In this document: piece after piece, positions 1 through 5,748 of the stretch
Position numbering within the stretch: position 1 is the stretch's first letter
Layout of the letters: the number at the start of each line of letters is the position of its first letter
From: Actinomycetota bacterium
GTDB lineage: Bacteria > Actinomycetota > Actinomycetes > S36-B12
Direction of reading: 5' to 3'
Length of the DNA: 26,449 nucleotides
Assembly (NCBI GenBank): GCA_027729865.1
Contig: JAQCBM010000002.1
Coordinates: forward strand, 1-26,449
Made by a program: the position numbers and the translations under genes
Notes under the pieces: generated by a model
Database searches by the model: none
What the model saw: only the letters and a program-made list of their open reading frames with translations
What the model was told of the DNA's origin: nothing

Positions 1-296
1 TCGACGGAATGCTTCGGAATACCGCATTCTGCTACCACCCCTTGCGGTGACTGGGCATCGCAGATAGCCGCAAGCACGCGTTCATCGGCTTCGTGGACTT
101 CGACACCCGATGACGCCGCCCGTCGCGCCAACAGGTGATCGGGCGTGGCCACGATTTCGCGAACCCATCCGGCATCGATTGCTGCGGAAACGCAATCGGG
201 ACCTTCCGCAAGGAAGGTCCCGGATTGCTGTCGACCCTTGCGCTCATGCAGTCGCCGCAACCGGGCGACGTGCGGTGAACGCGTACTGGTCAGCAC
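1..296 (-). CDS. TrmH/SpoU-family 23S rRNA methyltransferase, N-terminal part (runs off left edge)
   Basis: About 98 codons are readable from a GTG at 296, 13 bases after the rplT stop; the frame is open to the window edge, so the SAM-binding knot domain lies outside. The protein opens VLTSTRSPHVARLRRL and continues with GTFLAEGPDCVSAAIDAG, the pattern of the substrate-binding domain (L30e-like) that precedes the SpoU methyltransferase domain in TsnR/TrmH-type enzymes. Family members 2'-O-methylate ribose in 23S rRNA or tRNA. The order infC-rpmI-rplT-methyltransferase is usual in actinobacteria and supports the call. No good Shine-Dalgarno precedes the GTG; the frame stays open upstream into rplT, so a longer start cannot be excluded, but the family N-terminus fits this GTG. 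The target nucleotide cannot be told from this fragment. Confidence 0.8.
   Translation of the reverse strand, partial: MLTSTRSPHVARLRRLHERKGRQQSGTFLAEGPDCVSAAIDAGWVREIVATPDHLLARRAASSGVEVHEADERVLAAICDAQSPQGVVAECGIPKHSV
193..227. repeat. Near-perfect inverted repeat inside the rRNA methyltransferase gene
   Basis: The left arm 193-207 and right arm 212-227 are complementary over 15 pairs with one bulged base, around a 4-base loop (GCAA on the plus strand, TTGC in the mRNA). It covers the codons for the conserved GTFLAEGPD segment, roughly codons 24-35. It may be a by-product of the encoded motif or an mRNA structure that affects translation of the gene. Confidence 0.75.
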
Positions 297-309
297 GTGT
301 GCGCGAGCG

Positions 310-678
310 TCAGGCCGCTGTTGCAGGCAACGCTCCGCGGGCCACATCGACCAGCGCGGTGAAAGCTGCCGGGTCGTTGACGGCGAGCTCGGCAAGCATG
401 CGCCGATCGACGTCAACTTCAGCGGCCTTGAGGCCTTGGATGAACCGGTTGTAGGTCATGCCGTTGGCGCGGGCAGCGGCGTTGATCCGCTGGATCCACA
501 GCCGACGGAAGTCGCCCTTGCGGGTCCGACGGTCCGCGTAGGCATAGACCATCGAGTGCGTGACCTGCTCCTTGGCCTTGCGGTACAACCGCGAACGCTG
601 ACCCCGGTAACCGGAGGCGCGCTCGAGGATCTCGCGGCGCTTCTTTTGCGCATTGACTGAACGCTTAACGCGTGCCAT
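310..678 (-). CDS. rplT: Ribosomal protein bL20
   Basis: This 122-residue protein has the standard bL20 start MARVKRSVNAQKKRREIL, the strongly basic N-terminal tail and the RLWIQRINAAARANGMTYNRF core that binds 23S rRNA early in 50S assembly. The length is normal (about 117-130). The ATG at 678 follows an AAGGAG seven bases upstream. It sits 41 bases after rpmI and 13 bases before the rRNA methyltransferase gene, in the classic infC-rpmI-rplT operon. In several bacteria L20 represses this operon by binding its leader; nothing here proves that for this organism. The identification is secure. Confidence 0.98.
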   Translation of the reverse strand: MARVKRSVNAQKKRREILERASGYRGQRSRLYRKAKEQVTHSMVYAYADRRTRKGDFRRLWIQRINAAARANGMTYNRFIQGLKAAEVDVDRRMLAELAVNDPAAFTALVDVARGALPATAA

Positions 679-719
679 GACGTGCTCCTTGTTCTACTTC
701 GCGAAATTCTGCGGACGCC

Positions 720-914
720 CTAGCGACCGAGAAGCTTGTTGACCTTCTTGGTGTCCGCCTTGGAGACGGTTTCGTCGGCCATGAGGCGACGGGTGCGCTT
801 GCTGGACTTGCTCTCCATAAGGTGGCGCCTGTTCGCCTGCTCGTGGGTGAGCTTGCCCGACCCGGTTACCTTGAACCGCTTCTTCGCACCGCTGTGCGTC
901 TTCTGCTTCGGCAC
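720..914 (-). CDS. rpmI: Ribosomal protein bL35
   Basis: The 64-residue, very basic protein begins MPKQKTHSGAKKRFKVTGSG and has HEQANRRHLMESKSSKRTRRL, both diagnostic of bL35 of the large subunit. The start is a GTG at 914, preceded by a strong AGAAGGAGG with a 5-base spacer, so this start is firm. It lies 74 bases downstream of infC and 41 bases upstream of rplT, all in one direction, so the three genes are almost certainly co-transcribed. Nothing unusual is seen in sequence or length. Confidence 0.97.
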   Translation of the reverse strand: MPKQKTHSGAKKRFKVTGSGKLTHEQANRRHLMESKSSKRTRRLMADETVSKADTKKVNKLLGR

Positions 915-988
915 GGTGGCCTCCTTCTTCTTTACACGTCCTTGTGCAACGTGCTCGTGCGTGTGGTGCAGGTCTGGTGTTCTTGGAC

Positions 989-1570
989 TTAGGCGGAATC
1001 CCGCTCGGCCTCTTCCTCTTCGGCGCGCTCAGCCTTGGCCTTGCGCACTACGTCGGACTTGCGCTTGTGCGGGGCGAGCACCATCAGCATGTTGCGTCCA
1101 TCTTGCTTGGGTGTCGCCTCGACAAAGCCGAGTTCCTCAACATCCTCCGCAAGTTTCGCCAGGAGACGAAGGCCGAGTTCCGGTCGACTTTGCTCACGTC
1201 CGCGGAACATGATCGTGATCTTGACCTTGTCCCCCGCCTTCAAGAAGCGCTCCACGTGACCTTTCTTGGTTTCGTAGTCGTGTGGATCGATCTTGGGACG
1301 AAGCTTCATCTCCTTGATGACGGTGTGCGTCTGGTTCCGCCGGGATTCGCGTTCCTTGAGCGCTGCCTCGTACTTGAACTTGCCGAAGTCCATGAGCTTG
1401 CACACCGGCGGCTTGGCCATCGGTGCGACCTCGACGAGGTCAAGGTCGGCCTCAACTGCGAGCCGCAGTGCATCCTCAATGCGGACGATGCCTACCTGCT
1501 CACCGTTTGGTCCGACCAGGCGTACCTCGGGTACGCGAATCCGGTCGTTGATCCGGGGTTCGACGCTGAT
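989..1570 (-). CDS. infC: Translation initiation factor IF-3, ATC start
   Basis: The 193-residue protein has the N-terminal domain (ISVEPRINDRIRVPEVRLVG, then GIVRIEDALRLAVEADLDLVEVAP) and a C-terminal domain (KFKYEAALKERESRRNQ, KKGHVERFLKAGDKVKITIMFRGRE), followed by an acidic/basic tail. IF-3 binds the 30S subunit, blocks early 50S joining and proofreads the start codon. The first ATG (1420) would delete 50 conserved residues, so translation must begin upstream. An ATC at 1570 sits 4 bases after a perfect AGGAGG (1575-1580) and gives the family's usual N-terminus. Rare AUU/AUC starts are known for infC and allow IF-3 to limit its own synthesis. The gene leads rpmI and rplT. Confidence 0.96.
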   Translation of the reverse strand: MSVEPRINDRIRVPEVRLVGPNGEQVGIVRIEDALRLAVEADLDLVEVAPMAKPPVCKLMDFGKFKYEAALKERESRRNQTHTVIKEMKLRPKIDPHDYETKKGHVERFLKAGDKVKITIMFRGREQSRPELGLRLLAKLAEDVEELGFVEATPKQDGRNMLMVLAPHKRKSDVVRKAKAERAEEEEAERDSA

Positions 1571-1800
1571 GGCGCCTCCTTGCGTGCCGTATCGAACTGC
1601 CGAAGCGGTTGCTTCAGCCGTCTACCGTGGCGCGAAGACGACGAAACCTCCGCTGCAGCGCAGGCGGAGGTCCGATTACGGCAGCCACGAGGGCCACCGC
1701 CAGGACCCGAACGATCGCGTGATCGTCAGGTGGGGGTCGAAACCCCGCTTGCGCCGTCCCAGGTCACCCCAGAACGTGTGGAGGTGCCAGGGTAGCAGCC
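1571..1800. promoter_or_regulatory. Divergent infC / DUF1844 intergenic region with three inverted repeats
   Basis: Between the divergent starts of infC and the DUF1844 gene lie three inverted repeats. They are 1646-1671 (8-bp arms ACCTCCGC/GCGGAGGT, 10-base loop), 1711-1726 (6-bp arms ACGATC/GATCGT, loop GCGT) and 1733-1746 (5-bp arms GGGGT/ACCCC, loop CGAA). If infC is transcribed from the far side of the region, all three would be in its leader RNA. A TACCCT at 1794-1789 (minus) could be a -10 element, but no matching -35 is seen. No known leader family could be assigned by eye. Confidence 0.45.
1575..1580 (-). promoter_or_regulatory. AGGAGG ribosome binding site that fixes the infC ATC start
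   Basis: On the minus strand AGGAGG is followed by four bases and then ATC (1570-1568). No ATG, GTG or TTG lies in frame near it, and the protein homology begins exactly at this ATC. This is the strongest Shine-Dalgarno seen in the left part of the window. Confidence 0.8.
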
Positions 1801-2175
1801 GTGAATACGACTCCCTCCCCCGCTGCAGACTTCCCGGATGGCGCCTCTCCTGAGGTCCCGGATATCGGGGACATCCCCGCCGTGGAGGTGGTACTCACAG
1901 TCGCTATGCACCTGATGACAGCCTCAGCGGTGGCGTGCGGATTGACGGTGAACGACGACGGCACTGCGCGCGAACCCGACCTGGCCGAGGCGCGCATCTT
2001 GATCAACGCGCTCGCCGCTTTGGTCAGCGCTTCTGCTCCGGACCTGGGTTCGGTGCACGCAGCCCCCCTACGTGATGGCCTCACGGCAGTGCAGCGAGCA
2101 TTCCGTGAGGCGAGCACTATCCCCGACCCTCCTGGGCAGGGACCGGGAGAGAAATGGACCGGCCCGGTCGTGTGA
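1801..2175 (+). CDS. DUF1844 domain protein, unknown function
   Basis: A 124-residue soluble protein with no signal peptide or membrane segment. After a proline-rich N-terminus of about 25 residues, the DUF1844 core reads DIGDIPAVEVVLTVAMHLM, then DLAEARILINALAALVSASAPDLG and APLRDGLTAVQRAFREAS. It closes with GQGPGEKWTGPV, the conserved tail of actinobacterial members. The family has no established function; it often sits beside infC in actinobacteria, as here. The start is GTG at 1801, with no good Shine-Dalgarno; CAGGGT seven bases upstream is close to the TAnnnT-N6/7-GTG layout seen at other genes here. It converges with the SseB-family gene. Confidence 0.85.
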   Translation: MNTTPSPAADFPDGASPEVPDIGDIPAVEVVLTVAMHLMTASAVACGLTVNDDGTAREPDLAEARILINALAALVSASAPDLGSVHAAPLRDGLTAVQRAFREASTIPDPPGQGPGEKWTGPVV

Positions 2176-2179
2176 GTGG

Positions 2180-2202
2180 GGCATTGCCATAAGGGCACTG
2201 CC
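2180..2202. terminator. Possible bidirectional terminator built from a tandem 14-base repeat
   Basis: Positions 2179-2192 and 2193-2206 are adjacent 14-base copies identical at 12 positions (GGGCATTGCCATAA and GGGCACTGCCACAA). Each copy holds GGCA-N-TGCC, so the two also pair with each other: arms 2180-2188 and 2194-2202, eight pairs and one mismatch, loop ATAAG. It lies between the convergent stops of the DUF1844 gene (2175) and the SseB-family gene (2224). No U-run follows, as is common in actinobacteria, so the terminator role is inferred. Confidence 0.5.
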
Positions 2203-2223
2203 ACAAGTAGGTCTGGATCGTGT

Positions 2224-2883
2224 TCAACTTTCGAGAACTTCCACCCCTGCGGGAACCAAGGCCAAAATCCGTGGCGTGATGCAGCTCGCGAGTTCGCCGC
2301 TGTCGATTGCGCCACCCGTGGGTCTAACCTGAAGTCGATCCCTCACACAAGCGACCTGGACATGGCCGTCGCCGTACTTCTCGGTCAGTAGACGCTGAGC
2401 AAGATCGCGTGCGTAGCTACCGGCATCAACGTCAAGGAGTGCCACCAGGTCGGCTTCCGGAACCACCTGCATCCGGGGACCAGCAACGTCGAGGACGAGG
2501 GCCTCGCAATCGTCATCGAGGGCAGCCCGCGCAGCATCGATCCCGGACACCGGAACCGGGCGTGCCGATGGATCCCACGCGCTCAGCGCGTCGATGCCAG
2601 TGAAAGCGAGTAGACCGCGTCGCCCGTCTTTGGCGATCATCGACACCAGTGACATCTCGCTGGTTTTGTCCACAGGTAGACCGTTGACGTCGGCCGTTTC
2701 GTTCGCAACCGCGACGACGGCCACAACGACCCGGCCTGCACGAAGTGCAGCCGTGAGCGAAAGCTGATCGACGGCATCGCGTATCGACATATCGGGTGAT
2801 CCGTCGTCGGAGGCGAAACGTCCCGGTGCGGCGAGCGACCGACCTGCACCGTCAATCGGTCGAGATGCCTCCCCTTGACCCAC
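2224..2883 (-). CDS. SseB-family protein
   Basis: A 219-residue soluble protein. RFASDDGSPD (about residues 22-31), followed by ALRAGRVVVAVVAV and DKTSEMSLVSMIAKDGRRGLLAFTG, is the SseB N-terminal domain pattern found in actinobacterial members. The middle part (ALVLDVAGPRMQVVPEADLVALL) also fits. The biochemical function is not established; enterobacterial SseB names come from serine-sensitivity and secretion contexts that need not apply here. The start is GTG at 2883, the only ATG/GTG/TTG before the conserved motif; it has no Shine-Dalgarno, but TAGGCT lies 6 bases upstream, suggesting a leaderless mRNA. It is divergent from the MFS gene and convergent with the DUF1844 gene. Confidence 0.8.
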   Translation of the reverse strand: MGQGEASRPIDGAGRSLAAPGRFASDDGSPDMSIRDAVDQLSLTAALRAGRVVVAVVAVANETADVNGLPVDKTSEMSLVSMIAKDGRRGLLAFTGIDALSAWDPSARPVPVSGIDAARAALDDDCEALVLDVAGPRMQVVPEADLVALLDVDAGSYARDLAQRLLTEKYGDGHVQVACVRDRLQVRPTGGAIDSGELASCITPRILALVPAGVEVLES

Positions 2884-2889
2884 ACCCGC

Positions 2890-2895
2890 AGCCTA
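2890..2895 (-). promoter_or_regulatory. Putative -10 element (TAGGCT) of a leaderless sseB-family mRNA
   Basis: TAGGCT on the minus strand ends 6 bases before the GTG at 2883, so transcription would begin at or next to the start codon. No recognisable -35 is seen 16-18 bases upstream. The same layout recurs at rpe, the IMPase-family gene, hisE and def. Confidence 0.5.
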
Positions 2896-2913
2896 GGCGG
2901 AACAATCACCCAC

Positions 2914-4125
2914 GTGACCCAGACTGGAGCGCGATCGACGCACGTGAGCTCGGGGCCTTCCATGCGTTCATCGGCTGCGGTTTTGTCGGTCGTGGTCCTG
3001 GTCGCCATCAACTTGCGCCTTGCGCTGTCAAGTCTGCCCGCTGTCGCAACCGCAATCCAAGCCGAAACAGGCTGGAACGATGCGTTGATCGGCGCCCTCA
3101 CCACTGTTCCGGTGTTGACCATGGGCGTGTTCGCCCTGGGAGTTCCAGTGCTCGCCGAACGCGTTGGTCGGCGCGGAGCCGTCGCTGCTGCCCTCGCGAC
3201 CATGGCCGTCGCCATGCTGCTGCGCGGCGTGGGTGCGATCGCCCTGACCTTGTTCATCTCAGCGCTCTTGGCCGGTTTAGCGATAGCAATCCTCGGGGGC
3301 TTGGTGCCGGGCATCGTGCGCGAACAGCTTGCCGGATCGATGGGAACAGCGACCGCGCTATGGACGGCGGCGATGATGGGCGGGGCCGCCTTGGGCGCGG
3401 CCGCGACGCTGCCGCTCGCGGAACTTTTGGGTGGCTGGAATCGCGCCCTGGCGTTTTGGGCCGCGCCGGCGATTTTCGGCCTGATCGCTTGGATAGCCCT
3501 CGAGCGCGACGCCCCGTCTCACGATCGACCGCCCACGTTGGTGCGGCTTCGCGATTTGCCTTGGCGTAGCCCGACAGCGTGGGCTCTGACCGGCTTCATG
3601 ACGCTCAACTCGATCGTTTTCTACAGCGCGCTGGCTTGGATCGCGCCCTCATATGAGGAACGTGGCTACGCCGCCGAAACAGCAGGAATTTTCTTCGGCA
3701 TCTTCACCGCAGGACAGGTAGTGGGCGCACTCTTGCTCCCGCGGTGGTCCCATCGCAGCAGGTATCGAAGGTCGCTATTTGCCGCGACTTTGGTTTTGTG
3801 CGCGGGTGCTTTGGCGTTGATCGCTTTCGCACCCACCTTCGCTCCACCCGTAGTGCTGGCCGTCTTCGCCTTCAGCCTGAGTGGTGGATTCGCGATGGCC
3901 CTGGGCTTACTGAGCGAGTACGCCCACGATGCGGCGGGTTCAGCCCGACTCACCGCGATGGCTTTCTCCATCACCTACACAGTCGCAGCCTTCGGCCCCT
4001 TCATTGCCGGGGCTCTCATGGACGCGATCAACTCCTGGTCGCTTGTGTTCACCTTGCTTGGTGTGGTTACCGTCGCACAAGCTGTCACAGTCCCACTGCT
4101 CAAGCAAAACGTGAGCGTCGACTAG
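2914..4125 (+). CDS. MFS transporter, CynX/NimT-like
   Basis: About 403 residues, with some twelve hydrophobic segments in two groups of six, separated near the middle by a charged stretch (ERDAPSHDRPPTLVRLRDLPW). The first segment VVVLVAINLRLALSSLPAV and the following AIQAETGWNDALIGALTTVPVL match the cyanate/2-nitroimidazole (CynX/NimT) branch of the major facilitator superfamily, usually exporters or anion carriers of the inner membrane. The substrate cannot be told. The start is uncertain: GTG 2914 (chosen), GTG 2944 and ATG 2962 are in frame, none with a clear Shine-Dalgarno; ATG 2962 would begin just before the first membrane segment. A TTG at 2875 would overlap the sseB-family gene. It is divergent from the SseB-family gene and ends 9 bases from the hisG stop. 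Confidence 0.85.
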   Translation: MTQTGARSTHVSSGPSMRSSAAVLSVVVLVAINLRLALSSLPAVATAIQAETGWNDALIGALTTVPVLTMGVFALGVPVLAERVGRRGAVAAALATMAVAMLLRGVGAIALTLFISALLAGLAIAILGGLVPGIVREQLAGSMGTATALWTAAMMGGAALGAAATLPLAELLGGWNRALAFWAAPAIFGLIAWIALERDAPSHDRPPTLVRLRDLPWRSPTAWALTGFMTLNSIVFYSALAWIAPSYEERGYAAETAGIFFGIFTAGQVVGALLLPRWSHRSRYRRSLFAATLVLCAGALALIAFAPTFAPPVVLAVFAFSLSGGFAMALGLLSEYAHDAAGSARLTAMAFSITYTVAAFGPFIAGALMDAINSWSLVFTLLGVVTVAQAVTVPLLKQNVSVD

Positions 4126-4145
4126 CTCAACGCGCTAGAGACGAC
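4117..4145. terminator. Hairpin holding both stop codons of the convergent MFS and hisG genes
   Basis: CTAGC (4122-4126) and GCTAG (4134-4138) pair around a 7-base loop; outside a small internal loop, GTCG (4117-4120) pairs with CGAC (4142-4145). The TAG of the plus-strand gene and the TAG of hisG lie in opposite arms. As the only structure between two convergent genes it may stop transcription in both directions, though it is short and lacks a U-run. Confidence 0.4.
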
Positions 4146-4992
4146 AGGCGTGAATGTCTGTCACCAGGATGCCTCGAGCACCGAGTTCGTACAACTCATC
4201 CATGATCCGATGCACATCCATCGCCGGCACCATCGCGCGCACAGCAGACCACGCTTGATCATGCAATGGCGATACCGTTGGCGACTCGATGCCGGGAGTG
4301 ACCGAGCACGCGTGGTCCAAGCGATCATTGGGGATGTCGTAATCCACCAGCACATACGAGCGCGCAACCATCACGCCATGCAAACGGCGCAGGAACGTCT
4401 GTACTGCGGGTGAGTCCTGCTGCGGATCATCGTGGCGGCACACCACGATCGCCTCGGACTGCAATATCGGATCACCGATGATCTCCAGGCCAGCTTGACG
4501 AAGCGTGGTGCCGGTGGCCACCACATCGGCCACCGCATCCGCCACCCCGAGTGCAACGGCATTCTCAACGGCTCCGTCCAGGCGGACCACTCGCGCATCG
4601 ATGCGGTTCTCCTCCAGCCAGTGGCCGAGCAATCCGGCGTAGGACGTGGCAATGCGTCGACCCTTCAAATCTTGCACACTCGTGGCTGTGCCGAAGGGCG
4701 CTGCGAGGCGGAACGTCGAGGGAGCGAAACCCAAGGCGACACGTTCCACGGCGTCGGCGCCCGAATCAATGAGCATGTCCCGGCCGGTGATGCCTAGATC
4801 AAGGGTGCCTTCACCAACGTAGATGGCCACGTCCTTGGGACGCAAGAAGAAGAACTCGACGTCGTTATCGGGATCGTGAACGACCAGATCCCGTAGCCCC
4901 GCATTCTTCAAATACCCCGCTTCGGTGAGCATCGACCGCGCCGGTTCAGCCAGCTGGCCCTTGTTGGGCACCGCCACTCGCAAAGCACTCAT
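4135..4992 (-). CDS. hisG: ATP phosphoribosyltransferase, long form
   Basis: The 285-residue enzyme joins ATP and PRPP to make phosphoribosyl-ATP, the first and committed step of histidine synthesis. Its N-terminus LRVAVPNKGQL, the segment VGEGTLDLGITGRDML (about 59-74) and the PRPP-loop region DAVADVVATGTTLRQAGL (152-169) are typical. The extra C-terminal domain (about 206-285, from GVMVARSYVLVDYDIPND to ARGILVTDIHACRL) marks the long HisG form, which needs no HisZ and is usually inhibited by histidine through this domain. The ATG at 4992 overlaps the hisE stop (TGATG); a GTG one codon earlier is less likely. hisE and hisG being adjacent to ribH is common in actinobacteria. Confidence 0.97.
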   Translation of the reverse strand: MSALRVAVPNKGQLAEPARSMLTEAGYLKNAGLRDLVVHDPDNDVEFFFLRPKDVAIYVGEGTLDLGITGRDMLIDSGADAVERVALGFAPSTFRLAAPFGTATSVQDLKGRRIATSYAGLLGHWLEENRIDARVVRLDGAVENAVALGVADAVADVVATGTTLRQAGLEIIGDPILQSEAIVVCRHDDPQQDSPAVQTFLRRLHGVMVARSYVLVDYDIPNDRLDHACSVTPGIESPTVSPLHDQAWSAVRAMVPAMDVHRIMDELYELGARGILVTDIHACRL

Positions 4993-5255
4993 CACAGTCT
5001 CCGGTAGACGTCTTCGAGGCTCACGCCGGTAGCGAGCATCATGACTTGCACGTGGTAGAGCAATTGTGCGATCTCGTCAGCTGTCCGGTCGTGACCTTCG
5101 TGCTCGGCGGCCATCCAGACTTCGGCTGCCTCCTCGACCACCTTCTTCCCCACCCCATGCACACCGTGGGACAACAGAGCAACGGTTCCGGAGTCAGGGT
5201 CGGACTCAGCGACCTTCTGCCGCAATTCGCTGTACAGGGCTTCGAAGCTCTTCAC
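4992..5255 (-). CDS. hisE: Phosphoribosyl-ATP pyrophosphatase
   Basis: An 87-residue protein of the all-alpha NTP pyrophosphohydrolase fold that hydrolyses phosphoribosyl-ATP to phosphoribosyl-AMP, the second step of histidine synthesis. It starts VKSFEALYSEL; the metal-binding EEAAEVWMA (residues 41-49, with E41, E42 and E45) and DEIAQLLYHVQVMML (60-74) are typical. The length is normal. The open frame extends upstream into ribH in another phase, but homology begins at the GTG at 5255, ten bases after the ribH stop. No Shine-Dalgarno is present; TAGGCT lies 7 bases before the GTG and could serve as a -10 for an internal leaderless transcript. Its stop overlaps the hisG ATG. Confidence 0.95.
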   Translation of the reverse strand: MKSFEALYSELRQKVAESDPDSGTVALLSHGVHGVGKKVVEEAAEVWMAAEHEGHDRTADEIAQLLYHVQVMMLATGVSLEDVYRRL

Positions 5256-5262
5256 GAGGTAG

Positions 5263-5268
5263 AGCCTA
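5263..5268 (-). promoter_or_regulatory. Possible internal -10 element (TAGGCT) for hisEG
   Basis: TAGGCT on the minus strand ends 7 bases before the hisE GTG at 5255; its TAG is also the ribH stop codon. The identical hexamer stands before the sseB-family gene. Because hisE is within an apparent operon and no -35 is recognisable, this is only a candidate. Confidence 0.3.
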
Positions 5269-5748
5269 GGTGTTGGGCTTGCGGAGTGCGGCGAGCGTCT
5301 GGGCGGTACGCAACGCGCTGGCCATCGCCTCGGCACCCTTGTCCTCGCGGGAGCCGGGAAGACCCGCACGGTCGAGTGCCTGGTCTTCGTTGTCACAGGT
5401 CAACAGACCGAAACCCACCGGAATGCGAAAATCGATCGCCACTCTCGTAAGACCATCGGTTGCCGCCGAACACACATAGTCAAAGTGCGGTGTTCCTCCT
5501 CGGATAACAACACCTAGCGCGACGATCGCGTCGAACCTACCCGAGGCTGCGCACTCAGCTGAGACAACCGGCAGTTCGAACGATCCAGGGACAGCAAACT
5601 CTTCGACGTGCGCGCCGGAACTTTGCGCTGTCCTTCGCGCACCATCGATCAGTCCGGCCATGACTTGCTGATGCCACGCAGCCGAAACGATTGCCACCCG
5701 AAGACCGGATCCATCCACCGCGAGAGAAGGCGATCCCGCACCACTCAT
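5266..5748 (-). CDS. ribH: 6,7-dimethyl-8-ribityllumazine synthase
   Basis: The 160-residue enzyme condenses 5-amino-6-ribitylamino-uracil with 3,4-dihydroxy-2-butanone 4-phosphate to give the lumazine precursor of riboflavin. Visible motifs are VAIVSAAWHQQV near the N-terminus, FAVPGSFELP (51-60), ALGVVIRGGTPHFDYV (77-92, with the catalytic His at 88) and NEDQAL (120-125). Lumazine synthases assemble as pentamers or capsids. The ATG at 5748 is preceded by GGGGAGG with 6 bases between, and overlaps the ribBA stop by 4 bases (ATGA). A longer upstream reading is out-of-phase ribBA sequence and is rejected. Both partner substrates are made by the genes directly upstream. Confidence 0.97.
   Translation of the reverse strand: MSGAGSPSLAVDGSGLRVAIVSAAWHQQVMAGLIDGARRTAQSSGAHVEEFAVPGSFELPVVSAECAASGRFDAIVALGVVIRGGTPHFDYVCSAATDGLTRVAIDFRIPVGFGLLTCDNEDQALDRAGLPGSREDKGAEAMASALRTAQTLAALRKPNT

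Noticed and set aside
944..1795. Long plus-strand open frame (283 codons) across infC
   Set aside because: It is antisense to infC, whose conserved IF-3 sequence and AGGAGG/ATC start are clear; the plus-strand product shows no recognisable domain.
2637..3569. Open frames over the sseB-family/MFS divergent region (2637-3314 minus, 2796-3569 plus)
   Set aside because: Arg/Pro/Ala-rich translations typical of off-frame high-GC DNA; the real genes in this interval have clear SseB and MFS features.
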